DNA of 64,000 nucleotides from Alphaproteobacteria bacterium (GTDB taxonomy: Bacteria; Pseudomonadota; Alphaproteobacteria; Micropepsales; Micropepsaceae). Within the stretch, counting starts at the first letter, position 1. Each line of letters starts with the position of its first letter. A model generated the notes under the pieces. It searched no databases and was not told the origin of the DNA. It was given only the letters and a program-made list of their open reading frames with translations. The position numbers were made by a program, and so were the translations under genes. Location of the stretch: NCBI GenBank assembly GCA_024236055.1, contig JACKLF010000005.1:1-64000 (forward strand), read 5' to 3'. Below, in pieces: positions 15,723 to 23,125 of the stretch.

Positions 15723-16882
15723 GTCGCCCTCAGCGCATCAACCACAGGCCGGCGCACGGCGCGGATGGAGGGTGGCAGGCCACCCAGCAACGCCACGACC
15801 GCCGCCCAGATGATACCAAGCGCGACCAGCCCTGGCGAGACGGTCAGGTGAAAGACGTTCTGGCCGAAAAAGTCCTGTTTGCCGTTGTAAAGCAGCCATG
15901 CGATGGCGGCGCCGATCAGCGCGCCGCCCACCGACAGCACCAGCGCTTCGACGATCACCGAAACCATGACCGGAAAGGCGGAAAAGCCCAGCGCCCGCAG
16001 GGTGGCGATTTCGCGTCCGCGCGCACTGACCGCCGAATACATGGTGTTCAGGCAGCCGAACAGCGCGCCCAGCGCCAGCACCGCGCCGATGGCATAGGCC
16101 AGCGTGGCCAGGAAGCGGCTCGCATCGCCGCTGATCTTGTTGTACCAGTCGCTGTGACGCTCCACCTTGACCGACAGGGCCGGGTTGGTTGTCAGCGCCT
16201 TTCTCAGCGTCTCCAGCGAATTGTAGGAAGAAAGCCGCACCAGGATGCTGTTATAGGCGCTCTTGTGCAGGGCGGTCAGCATGGTCTCGGTGTCGCCGAT
16301 CGGCTGGCCGTCGGTGATGTCGCCGGAATGAAACACGCCCACGATCTTCCACGGTCCGCCGGGCAGGATCACGTCGTCGCCAATATTCATGTTCTGGAAC
16401 AGATATTGCGCGCCTTCGCCCACCACCATCTCGCGGTGACCGGCGCGGAACATGCGGCCCTGGATGATGTGGAATTCGGGCCGCACCTTCAGCGCCATGG
16501 GGCCATAGCCGCGCATGGTGGTGTAGCCCTTGGAGCCGTCCTTGCGCAGCACCGGAATGCCCATGTTCAGGCCCCGGTCCGCCAGCGGCTTGCCGTCGGG
16601 CCCCTTGGCGATGCCCGGTGCGTCGGTGATCAGCGCCGCCTGGTCGCGGGTGATGGCGCTCTGGCCTTCGCCATCGGCGCTGGCTGAAACGATGATGGCG
16701 CGCATCTGGTCGCCGGAATTGACATAGACCTGCCGGATGCCCTGGGTGACCGACATCATCGACAGCAGCACGCCGATGGTGGCGGCCAGCCCGACAACGA
16801 TCACCATGGATGGCCAGAAACGCTGTGTCAGGTTGCGGAAGTTCAGCGCCGTGATGGCGGCGATCTGGTGGAGCATGTTCAT
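15719..16882 (-). CDS. ABC transporter permease, FtsX/MacB type
   Basis: The 387-residue inner-membrane permease has an N-terminal helix (about 20-45), a large periplasmic MacB-PCD-like domain and three C-terminal helices forming the FtsX domain (ALGALFGCLNTMYSAVSARGREIATLRALGFS). It is homologous to, but distinct from, the next permease upstream, so the exporter is probably a heterodimer. ATGA overlaps couple it to both neighbours. MacAB/DevBCA-type systems export peptides, lipoproteins or glycolipids; this substrate cannot be told from sequence. Confidence 0.9.
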   Translation of the reverse strand: MNMLHQIAAITALNFRNLTQRFWPSMVIVVGLAATIGVLLSMMSVTQGIRQVYVNSGDQMRAIIVSASADGEGQSAITRDQAALITDAPGIAKGPDGKPLADRGLNMGIPVLRKDGSKGYTTMRGYGPMALKVRPEFHIIQGRMFRAGHREMVVGEGAQYLFQNMNIGDDVILPGGPWKIVGVFHSGDITDGQPIGDTETMLTALHKSAYNSILVRLSSYNSLETLRKALTTNPALSVKVERHSDWYNKISGDASRFLATLAYAIGAVLALGALFGCLNTMYSAVSARGREIATLRALGFSAFPVMVSVIVEALVLSVGGALIGAAIAWLLYNGKQDFFGQNVFHLTVSPGLVALGIIWAAVVALLGGLPPSIRAVRRPVVDALRAT

Positions 16883-18045
16883 GCGGCCCGTCCCGACAGC
16901 GCGGTTGCGATATCCATGCGTTTGAGGCGAAGCGCCGGCAGTGCGGCGCTGATCAGCGCCACGGCGCTGGCGCTGATGGCGGCCCAGACGAAGACCATCA
17001 CGGTCATGGTGGGCAGCGGCACGCCGCCCTGAGCAGGCGAGAACAGCTTGGGCAATTGGCCCGACAGGAAGGCGGCCAGGCCCACACCCAGCGCCGCGCC
17101 GATCAGGCAGGGCAGGGCGGCTTCCAGGAACACCAGCAGCATCACCTGTGCGTCCGAGAAACCGATGGTCTTGAGGGTGGCGAACTCCGCCAGCCGTTCG
17201 CGCACCGACTGTGCGATGCCGTTGGCGGTCAGGAACAGCACCATGAACATGCCGGCCAGGGCGATCTTGCGGTCGAGCGTGGCCAGGTCGAGCCCGCTGT
17301 TGGAAATGTCCAGCGCCGCCTTTTCGGTGGTCGACTGGGTCGGATTGGTGGAATTGGCGAAATGGGTGTCGATGCGCTGGGCTATGGCGGCGGTCTGCGA
17401 AGGATCGGAGACCTGGGTGATGATCTGGCCGATTTTGTCCTGCTTGGCCAGCGCCTGTGCCTTGTTGAAGTACTCGTAGTTTCCGATCAGGAAGCCATTG
17501 GTGATGTAAGGCACGTCATCGGTGACTGCGATGACTTTCATGTCCCATGCCTTGCCGTCGGCGCGTTTGATCTGTGGCGAAACCAGGGTGAAAATGTCGC
17601 CAACCTTCAGGTGCCAGTGATCGGCCTGCAGGCGGCTGACCAGAATGCCATTGCGGGTCTGGTGCAGCTGGGTCCACTGCGCCGGCGTGATCGGCCAATC
17701 GGGAAAAATCGTGCCGAACTTGTCATCGGCCATCAGGGCGAAAGCGCGATTGCGCTTGTCTTCATGGTAGCCGCCCAGCCCGCCGAAATAGCCGACTTTT
17801 GCGACGCCGGGCAGTTGCGCGATCTGACCGGCCACGGCCAGGGGCATGCCGTCCGGCCCGCCGCCGAAACGCATGTTGGTCCAGATGCGGTCGTCATGGG
17901 CATTGGCCGCGACCTTGTCGAAGGTGGCGTTCATGCCGATGGTCAGGCCGAAAAGCATGAAGGCGACCATCACCGACAATAGGGTCAGGATGGTGCGGGT
18001 GGGCTTGCGCATGACCGCGGCCCAGATCAGGGGCAGGAATTTCAT
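16879..18045 (-). CDS. ABC transporter permease, FtsX/DevC-like
   Basis: This 388-residue permease begins at the ATG at 18045 (MKFLPLIWAAVMRKPTRTIL), which overlaps the stop of the ATPase gene by four bases. The frame remains open upstream only because the ATPase gene lies there. It has one N-terminal helix, a periplasmic domain and three C-terminal helices containing QSVRERLAEFATLKTIGFS, the FtsX-type coupling segment. It is paired with the second permease (15719-16882). Confidence 0.9.
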   Translation of the reverse strand: MKFLPLIWAAVMRKPTRTILTLLSVMVAFMLFGLTIGMNATFDKVAANAHDDRIWTNMRFGGGPDGMPLAVAGQIAQLPGVAKVGYFGGLGGYHEDKRNRAFALMADDKFGTIFPDWPITPAQWTQLHQTRNGILVSRLQADHWHLKVGDIFTLVSPQIKRADGKAWDMKVIAVTDDVPYITNGFLIGNYEYFNKAQALAKQDKIGQIITQVSDPSQTAAIAQRIDTHFANSTNPTQSTTEKAALDISNSGLDLATLDRKIALAGMFMVLFLTANGIAQSVRERLAEFATLKTIGFSDAQVMLLVFLEAALPCLIGAALGVGLAAFLSGQLPKLFSPAQGGVPLPTMTVMVFVWAAISASAVALISAALPALRLKRMDIATALSGRAA

Positions 18046-18734
18046 GCCGCCACGCCCGCGCGTTCGATCAGCGTGCCCTTGTCCATCTCCAGCTGGCGGC
18101 CGGCATGGTCGGCAGCCTTGGGGTCGTGGGTCACCATCACGATGGTCTTGCCGTGCTGGCGGTTGAGCTGCTGCAGCAGGCCCAGGATTTCGTCGGCCGA
18201 GGCGCGGTCCAGATCGCCGGTCGGCTCGTCGCACAGAAGGATGGTGGGGTCGGCGACAATGGCGCGGGCGATGCCGACGCGCTGCTGCTGGCCGCCCGAC
18301 ATTTCGCCTGGCTTGTGGCTGGCGCGGTCGGTGAGGTTGACGATTTCCAGCGCCGCAGCGACCCGGCGCCGCCGCTCGGACTTGGAAAGACCGGTCAGCA
18401 ACAGGGGCAGTTCCACATTGGACGCCGCCGACAGCATGGGCATCAGATTGTAGAACTGAAAGACAAAGCCGATATGGCGGCCGCGCCATTTGGTCAGCTG
18501 GCCGCCGGACATCTGTTCCAGATGGTCGGTGCCGACAATCACCTCGCCGGAGGTGGCGCGGTCCAGGCCGCCGACAAGATTGAGGATGGTGGTCTTGCCC
18601 GAACCGGACGGTCCCATCAGGGACACGAACTCGCCTTCGGCGATCTCGAGGTCCAGGCCGTGCAGAACGGCGACCTTTTCCTTTCCGCGCTGATAATTCT
18701 TGACCACGTGACGCAGGGAAATTGCTGATGACAT
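18042..18734 (-). CDS. ABC transporter ATP-binding protein (MacB/LolD-like)
   Basis: The 230-residue ATPase has a Walker A (GPSGSGKTT), Q-loop (FVFQFYNLMPMLSA), signature (MSGGQQQRVGIARAI), Walker B (ILLCDEPTGDLD) and H-loop (VMVTHDP). The LolD/MacB subclass is shown by the FYNLMP loop. The ATG at 18734 is preferred to a GTG three codons earlier because AAGGG sits eight bases upstream. As the first gene of the exporter operon it is preceded by an operator-like dyad at 18801-18825. Confidence 0.93.
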   Translation of the reverse strand: MSSAISLRHVVKNYQRGKEKVAVLHGLDLEIAEGEFVSLMGPSGSGKTTILNLVGGLDRATSGEVIVGTDHLEQMSGGQLTKWRGRHIGFVFQFYNLMPMLSAASNVELPLLLTGLSKSERRRRVAAALEIVNLTDRASHKPGEMSGGQQQRVGIARAIVADPTILLCDEPTGDLDRASADEILGLLQQLNRQHGKTIVMVTHDPKAADHAGRQLEMDKGTLIERAGVAA

Positions 18735-18800
18735 GGTGCCCACCCTTGTTGCCGGGATTTGTGTTTACCGGGATTTGAGGCTTATCGCGTTTCCAGTTTA

Positions 18801-18825
18801 ATTAGTCATACACTGTATAATTAAT
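18801..18825. promoter_or_regulatory. Imperfect 25-bp palindrome upstream of the exporter operon
   Basis: Centred on C18813, 10 of 12 positions are symmetric around the core ATACA-C-TGTAT. It includes TATAAT (18816-18821) on the plus strand and sits 67 bp upstream of the ATPase ATG in an otherwise AT-rich patch. The geometry suits a TetR- or MarR-type dimer, but no regulator gene is adjacent. Confidence 0.5.
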
Positions 18826-18868
18826 ACCAGCCCGTCAAGAGGAATATCTTGCATGGCACGGTACAATG

Positions 18869-19747
18869 TCAAGCAAGATAGTGGCGGTCATGAAACATTC
18901 CGCCTGCCAGCCGTTTCCTGAAGGAAAGGAGGCGAATATGGCCGCGAAAGTGGAAGGACCGATCCAGGGCGTCGCCCGGGAGGGCTTTGACGCTCCCTAT
19001 GAACGTCAGCGTGAGGCATTGCGCGAGGTGCTGGAAAGCACGCTGGCAGGCCCCAAAGGCCGCAACGGCGCCCCCACGGACGATACGGAGCTGAAAAACC
19101 CGCACGATGAATTGGCCAAGCCGGGCACAATGACGCCCGGCGCGCCTGAAACATGAGCTGTCAGCGCGCATCTGCCAGTCGGACAGCGCTTGGCTGGGCC
19201 AGGCAAGCTGCACGATGTTCAGGGCCAGGTTGTCGCGTATCGCCAGCGCCAGCCACAGTTCCACGGCCACGAAGAAGCCGATGCTGGCGCGCACCGGCAG
19301 GCGCCAGGCCAGGGTTACGCCCGTCAATGCTATCACGGTGTCCGACAGGGAGTTGAGGATGCTGTCGCCGTAATAGCCGCGAGCCAGTGCCTGCAGCCGG
19401 TAGCGCGCCATGATTGGCGGGCTGTTCTCCAGAATCTCCCAGCCTGCTTCCAGGCCCGCCGCCAGCGCCAGGCGCAGCGCGAAGGGCGTGCGCGGAAACA
19501 GCCAGTGCAACAGGGCGTAGAACAGAAAGCCGTGTAGCAGATGGGTCCAGCTGTACCAGTCGGTGAGCTGCTGCGACGATTGGGAACCGGCGGGATCGCC
19601 ATACCACAGGCTGACATGCCCGCAGGTGCAGATCGGCGGATGGCCCATGGCATGCAGGACAAGCGCCTGGACCAGCATGACCGCGCCGATCGCCGGGGCC
19701 GCGTGCCGCCAGGAAAAGCCCGCCCCTTTAAAGCCCGTCCCCATCAT
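18869..19747 (-). CDS. UPF0314/DUF2585 membrane protein with anomalous C-terminal extension
   Basis: The first roughly 200 residues match the UPF0314 (DUF2585) family: MGHPPICTCGHVSLWYG, then DWYSWTHLLHGFLFY, WEILENSP, YYGDSILNSLSDT and a closing AIRDNLALNIVQL...DWQ, with about four to five membrane helices. Family members normally stop near that point (about position 19150 here), but this frame runs on for about 95 low-complexity residues antisense to a well-supported small ORF. A TGA in the adjacent frame (just after ATGCGCGC, near 19160) could be the true stop if one base is missing. The start at 19747 is by family alignment; no strong ribosome site is seen. Function is unknown. Confidence 0.7.
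   Translation of the reverse strand: MMGTGFKGAGFSWRHAAPAIGAVMLVQALVLHAMGHPPICTCGHVSLWYGDPAGSQSSQQLTDWYSWTHLLHGFLFYALLHWLFPRTPFALRLALAAGLEAGWEILENSPPIMARYRLQALARGYYGDSILNSLSDTVIALTGVTLAWRLPVRASIGFFVAVELWLALAIRDNLALNIVQLAWPSQALSDWQMRADSSCFRRAGRHCARLGQFIVRVFQLRIVRGGAVAAFGACQRAFQHLAQCLTLTFIGSVKALPGDALDRSFHFRGHIRLLSFRKRLAGGMFHDRHYLA
18938..19156 (+). CDS. Small hydrophilic hypothetical protein, 72 residues
   Basis: A start at 18938 is strongly supported by AAAGGAGGCGAAT immediately upstream, so the 72-residue version is preferred to a longer reading from 18866. The protein is polar, with a helical middle (YERQREALREVLESTL) and a disordered Pro/Thr/Gly tail. No family is recognised. It is transcribed towards the UPF0314 gene and overlaps that gene's anomalous C-terminal extension by about 220 bp on the opposite strand. 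Confidence 0.6.
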   Translation: MAAKVEGPIQGVAREGFDAPYERQREALREVLESTLAGPKGRNGAPTDDTELKNPHDELAKPGTMTPGAPET

Positions 19748-19829
19748 GTCCGATCTATAGCGCCTGGCCGCGCAATTGCCCATTGACGCCCATCGCGGCC
19801 TCGCCTATCGCCGGGGCAGGGGGACCGCC

Positions 19830-20315
19830 ATGCAGACCGGACCGATCCTGCCGCCGCCCGGCGCCGGCAATGACTGGCACGACGCCCATGTGCGCCGCCT
19901 GCTGGATGCCTTCACGCGGGCGACGGGGCGCGACCTGGCCAAAGAACTCGGTGCGAGCGCGGACCTGGGCCGGTTTTTCCATGACGGCGACTTCGCGCTT
20001 CTGTCCCATCGCGGCGATGCGGACGCCACGCTGAATTACGGCAATGCCCGGGCGCTGGCGCTGTGGGAATGCGGCTGGGAGGACTTTACCGCCATGCCCT
20101 CGCGCCAGACCGCGCCCCGGCCGGACCGCGCCGAACGCGAAACGATGATGACCCAGGTGGCGCAAAAGGGGTTCGTGGAAGGCTATAGCGGCGAGCGGAT
20201 CAGCCGCGGCGGCCGCCGCTTCATGATCCGGGACGGCATCGTGTGGCGGCTTCAGGATGCCGACGGCGCATCCTTTGGCGTCGCCGCCTTCGTGCCGCGC
20301 TTCGACTATCTGTAA
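19830..20315 (+). CDS. MEKHLA (PAS-like) domain protein
   Basis: The 161-residue cytoplasmic protein consists almost entirely of a MEKHLA domain, a PAS-related fold first described in plant HD-Zip III proteins and common as a stand-alone protein in alphaproteobacteria and cyanobacteria. NYGNARALALWECGWEDFTA, MPSRQTA and a final WRLQDADGASFGVAA are the recognisable segments. AGGGGGA six bases before the ATG at 19830 decides the start. It is monocistronic, facing the ankyrin operon across a shared terminator. Its role is unknown; ligand or redox sensing is conceivable. Confidence 0.82.
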   Translation: MQTGPILPPPGAGNDWHDAHVRRLLDAFTRATGRDLAKELGASADLGRFFHDGDFALLSHRGDADATLNYGNARALALWECGWEDFTAMPSRQTAPRPDRAERETMMTQVAQKGFVEGYSGERISRGGRRFMIRDGIVWRLQDADGASFGVAAFVPRFDYL

Positions 20316-20344
20316 AAAAAACGGGGCGCCGCATCGGCGCCCCG
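20314..20344 (-). terminator. Intrinsic terminator shared by convergent genes
   Basis: A perfect 10-bp stem (CGGGGCGCCG at 20322-20331 with CGGCGCCCCG at 20335-20344) closes a 3-nt loop. Eight A on the plus strand (20314-20321) become an eight-T run for minus-strand transcripts, so it ends the ankyrin operon. On the plus strand it follows the MEKHLA stop codon and can act as a weaker terminator. Confidence 0.88.
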
Positions 20345-20369
20345 AATTTCGTCTGCCAGGCCGCAAAGA

Positions 20370-21761
20370 TCAGTGGTTCTTGCTGGCCTCGACATTGCGG
20401 TCCTTCAGGAGCTGCACATAGAAAACGCGCAGTTCCTGGGGCGCCTGGCCACGGTTCAGATTGTCGGCCGGGGTCTGCTTGCGATCGTTGGGGGCGTTCA
20501 GCACCGCACCCTTGTCGGCCAGGAAGCTGATCATTTTCTCCCGGTCCTGCAGGTTGGTCCAGTTCTCGACCGCCAGGTGCATGATGCTCTTGCCGCCTTC
20601 AGCCTTGGCGTCCAGGTGCGGGTCCAGTTCATAGGCGTACTGCATCGCCTCCAGGCTGCCGCCATAGGCGGCCGCCAGGGCCAGGGTGGTGCCGTCGGCA
20701 GCTTTCAGGCTTGGCTTGGCGCCCGCCTGCACAAGCGCCTTCATGGCCTCCAGCGAGCCGGCCTGGGCCGCCAGGATCAGGGGCGGGGTGGCATACTCCT
20801 TGGGCTTGCGCGCGGCCGTGGCGCCATCGGCGACGGCCAGCTTCTTGGCGCCGTCCTGGGCCGGGGCAGGGGCCGGCTCGGGCTCCGGGGGCACGCTCAT
20901 GACATTGGGATCGGCCCCCTTGGACAGGACCAGCCGCACCAGGTCGGCATTGCCGCTGGCGGCGGCGACATGGATCAGCTCGCGGCCATGGGTGTCGCGC
21001 TGGTGAACGTCGGCGCCGTCACGCACCATCTCCATGGCGAAGGGGATGTTGTTCTCGACCAGCGAGGCCTCGATGATCGAGGTGCCGTCCGGCAGCCGGG
21101 CCTTGGTGTCGGCGCCTGCCGCGACCAGCGCGTCGGATGCCGTCGGCTCCTTGCTCTTCAGCGCGAAGAACAGCGGCGTGAAACCCTTGTCGGCCACGGC
21201 GTTGACGTTGGCGCCATGCTTGAGAAGCACCGCGATATTGTCGGTCCGGCCGCCCGCGGCGGCCCACATCAGCGCGGTCTGGCCGTGGGGATCGGCGCGG
21301 TTCACGTCCGCGCCGCCCGCCACCAGCTTTTCCACCGCTTCGGGTGCCGTGCTGCCGGCGCACATCGACAGCGCGGTCACGCCGTCGGGGCGCGCGGCCT
21401 TCACATCGGCGCCCGCGCCGATCAGGTCGTCAACGATCGCGGCGTTGCCCAGCTCGCAGGCCAGGGTCAGCGGCGTGGCGCCCGACACGTCGGTGACGTT
21501 GGGCTTTGCGCCAGCCGCCAGCAGCATGTGGACCGACTGCGCGTTCTGGCGATCGACCGCCCAGGCCAGCACCGTCGACTTGTCCGGCAGGATGGCGTTC
21601 GGATCGGTGTGCTTGTCCAGCAGCGCCTTGATCGTGTCCAGATCGTCGGCGCGCACCGCCTCCAGCAGGGGGCTGTCCATGCTGGTCGCCCAGCCCGGCG
21701 CCGAAAGTGTGCACAATAGCGCGCCAGCCAGCGCGACGCTTAAACCCAATACCCGTTTCAT
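20370..21761 (-). CDS. Secreted ankyrin-repeat protein
   Basis: This 463-residue protein has a signal peptide (MKRVLGLSVALAGALLCTLS..., cleavage near GWATS) followed by about ten ankyrin repeats. Typical units are TPLTLACELGNAAIVDDLIGAG, TALMWAAAGGRTDNIAVLL and LIHVAAASGNADLVRLVLSKGAD. A Pro/Ala-rich insert (EPEPAPAPAQDG) splits the array. An alternative TTG start at 21770 has GGAG too close, so the ATG at 21761 is kept with reservation. It follows the DUF1552 gene by about 20 bp in an operon with DUF1592. Ankyrin, DUF1552 and DUF1592 genes recur together in Acidobacteria, Planctomycetes and some Proteobacteria; a periplasmic scaffolding role is inference. Confidence 0.88.
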   Translation of the reverse strand: MKRVLGLSVALAGALLCTLSAPGWATSMDSPLLEAVRADDLDTIKALLDKHTDPNAILPDKSTVLAWAVDRQNAQSVHMLLAAGAKPNVTDVSGATPLTLACELGNAAIVDDLIGAGADVKAARPDGVTALSMCAGSTAPEAVEKLVAGGADVNRADPHGQTALMWAAAGGRTDNIAVLLKHGANVNAVADKGFTPLFFALKSKEPTASDALVAAGADTKARLPDGTSIIEASLVENNIPFAMEMVRDGADVHQRDTHGRELIHVAAASGNADLVRLVLSKGADPNVMSVPPEPEPAPAPAQDGAKKLAVADGATAARKPKEYATPPLILAAQAGSLEAMKALVQAGAKPSLKAADGTTLALAAAYGGSLEAMQYAYELDPHLDAKAEGGKSIMHLAVENWTNLQDREKMISFLADKGAVLNAPNDRKQTPADNLNRGQAPQELRVFYVQLLKDRNVEASKNH

Positions 21762-21781
21762 ACCCGGCAATACTCCGAAAA

Positions 21782-23125
21782 TCAGGCCAGGAAGCCGGTG
21801 TAGCGGCCGTTGGAATCGCCCAGCGTTTCTTCATGCACGCCCAGCTTTTCCATCATCGCCAGCATGGCGTTGGTCATGGGGGTGCCCTTTTCCGCCTGGA
21901 TATGGGTGCCGCCCTTGATCATGCCGCCCGCCACGATGGTGGGCAGGTTGCGATGCTCGTGGCGATTGGGGTCGGCCAGGCTGGCTCCGGCCAGCAGCAT
22001 GGTGCTGTCCATCAGCGTGGCGTCGCCTTCCTTGGTCTCGGTCATCCGCTTGATGAAATAGGCGACCTGCGTCATGTGCAGGGTGTTGATCTTGGTCAGC
22101 TTGGCCAGCTTTTCCGGATCGTTGCCGTGATGGCTCAGCGGGTGATGCGCGTCCGGGACCTCGATCTCGGGATAGGAGCGGCCCGACACTTCGCGGCCCA
22201 CCATGAAGGTGCCCACGCGCGTCAGGTCGGCCTGCATGGCCAGGACCTGCAGGTCGATCATCATCTTGGCGTGTTCCTCGAACGTGTCGGGGATGCCCGC
22301 CGGATGGGCGAAGTTGGGCAGCGCGACCGCTTCGGCGCCGCCGGCTTCGGCCTTCTGGATGCGCTTTTCGATGTCGCGCACCGAGGACATGTATTCGTCC
22401 AGCTTCTTGCGGTCGTCGGCGCCCATGTCGCCCTGCAGGCGCTTGGCGTCGGCGGCGACGAAATCCAGGATCGAGGCCTGGCGGCGCATCTGCGCCAGAC
22501 GGCCCTTGGGGTCCAGGCTGTCGCTGTCGCCGAACAGGCGCTCGAACACGTCACGCGGATTGGTGGTGACGGGCAGGGGCGTGGAGGCGTCGGCCCAGGA
22601 CAGGGTGTTGGTGTAGGCGCAGCTGTAGCCGGAGTCGCAGCTGCCCACCAGGCTGGGCGGATCCAGGCCCAGTTCCAGCGAGGGGATCTGGGTGGCTTCG
22701 CCGAACTGCTTGGCGACCAGCTGGTCCATCGACACGCCGCTCTTCAGGTCGGCGCCTTCGGTCTTCTTTACGTGCACGCCGGTCAGGTAGGAGCCGCAGC
22801 AGCGGCCATGGTCGCCCGCGCCGTCGCCCAGCGCCTCGGCCTGGGCATGGTCCAGTCCGCTGACCACCGCGAAATGCGCGCGATAGGGCTCAAGCGGCTT
22901 GAGGGTGGCGGGCATGATGTAATCGGCGCCCAGCTCCTTGGGGAAGAAGTTGTCCATGTCCATGCCGTTGGGCATGTAGATCACTTCCAGGCGCTTCCTG
23001 GCGCGGGCGGCCTGTTCGGCGGCCTTGGCGCTGGGGATCATCGCCTCGAGCAGCGGCAGCGAGAGCAGGGTGCCCATGCCGCGAAGCATGGTGCGGCGGG
23101 CGAGCGGCTTGCGGGTGATGATCAT
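21782..23125 (-). CDS. DUF1552 protein with Tat-like signal
   Basis: The 447-residue DUF1552 protein begins with a twin-arginine-type signal (LARRTMLRGMGTLLSLPLLEA...AKA, about 1-36). Conserved family segments include MPNGMD, SGLDHAQA, GDHGRCCGSYLTG, SMDQLVA, PSLELGLD and SHHGNDPEKL, and near the C-terminus DSTMLLAGASLADPNRHEHRNLP. The family resembles the DUF1501/alkaline-phosphatase-like sulfatase superfamily and probably folds in the cytoplasm with a cofactor or metal before export. Its ATG overlaps the DUF1592 stop as ATGA with no separate ribosome site, so the two are coupled. No reaction is established for the family. Confidence 0.9.
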   Translation of the reverse strand: MIITRKPLARRTMLRGMGTLLSLPLLEAMIPSAKAAEQAARARKRLEVIYMPNGMDMDNFFPKELGADYIMPATLKPLEPYRAHFAVVSGLDHAQAEALGDGAGDHGRCCGSYLTGVHVKKTEGADLKSGVSMDQLVAKQFGEATQIPSLELGLDPPSLVGSCDSGYSCAYTNTLSWADASTPLPVTTNPRDVFERLFGDSDSLDPKGRLAQMRRQASILDFVAADAKRLQGDMGADDRKKLDEYMSSVRDIEKRIQKAEAGGAEAVALPNFAHPAGIPDTFEEHAKMMIDLQVLAMQADLTRVGTFMVGREVSGRSYPEIEVPDAHHPLSHHGNDPEKLAKLTKINTLHMTQVAYFIKRMTETKEGDATLMDSTMLLAGASLADPNRHEHRNLPTIVAGGMIKGGTHIQAEKGTPMTNAMLAMMEKLGVHEETLGDSNGRYTGFLA

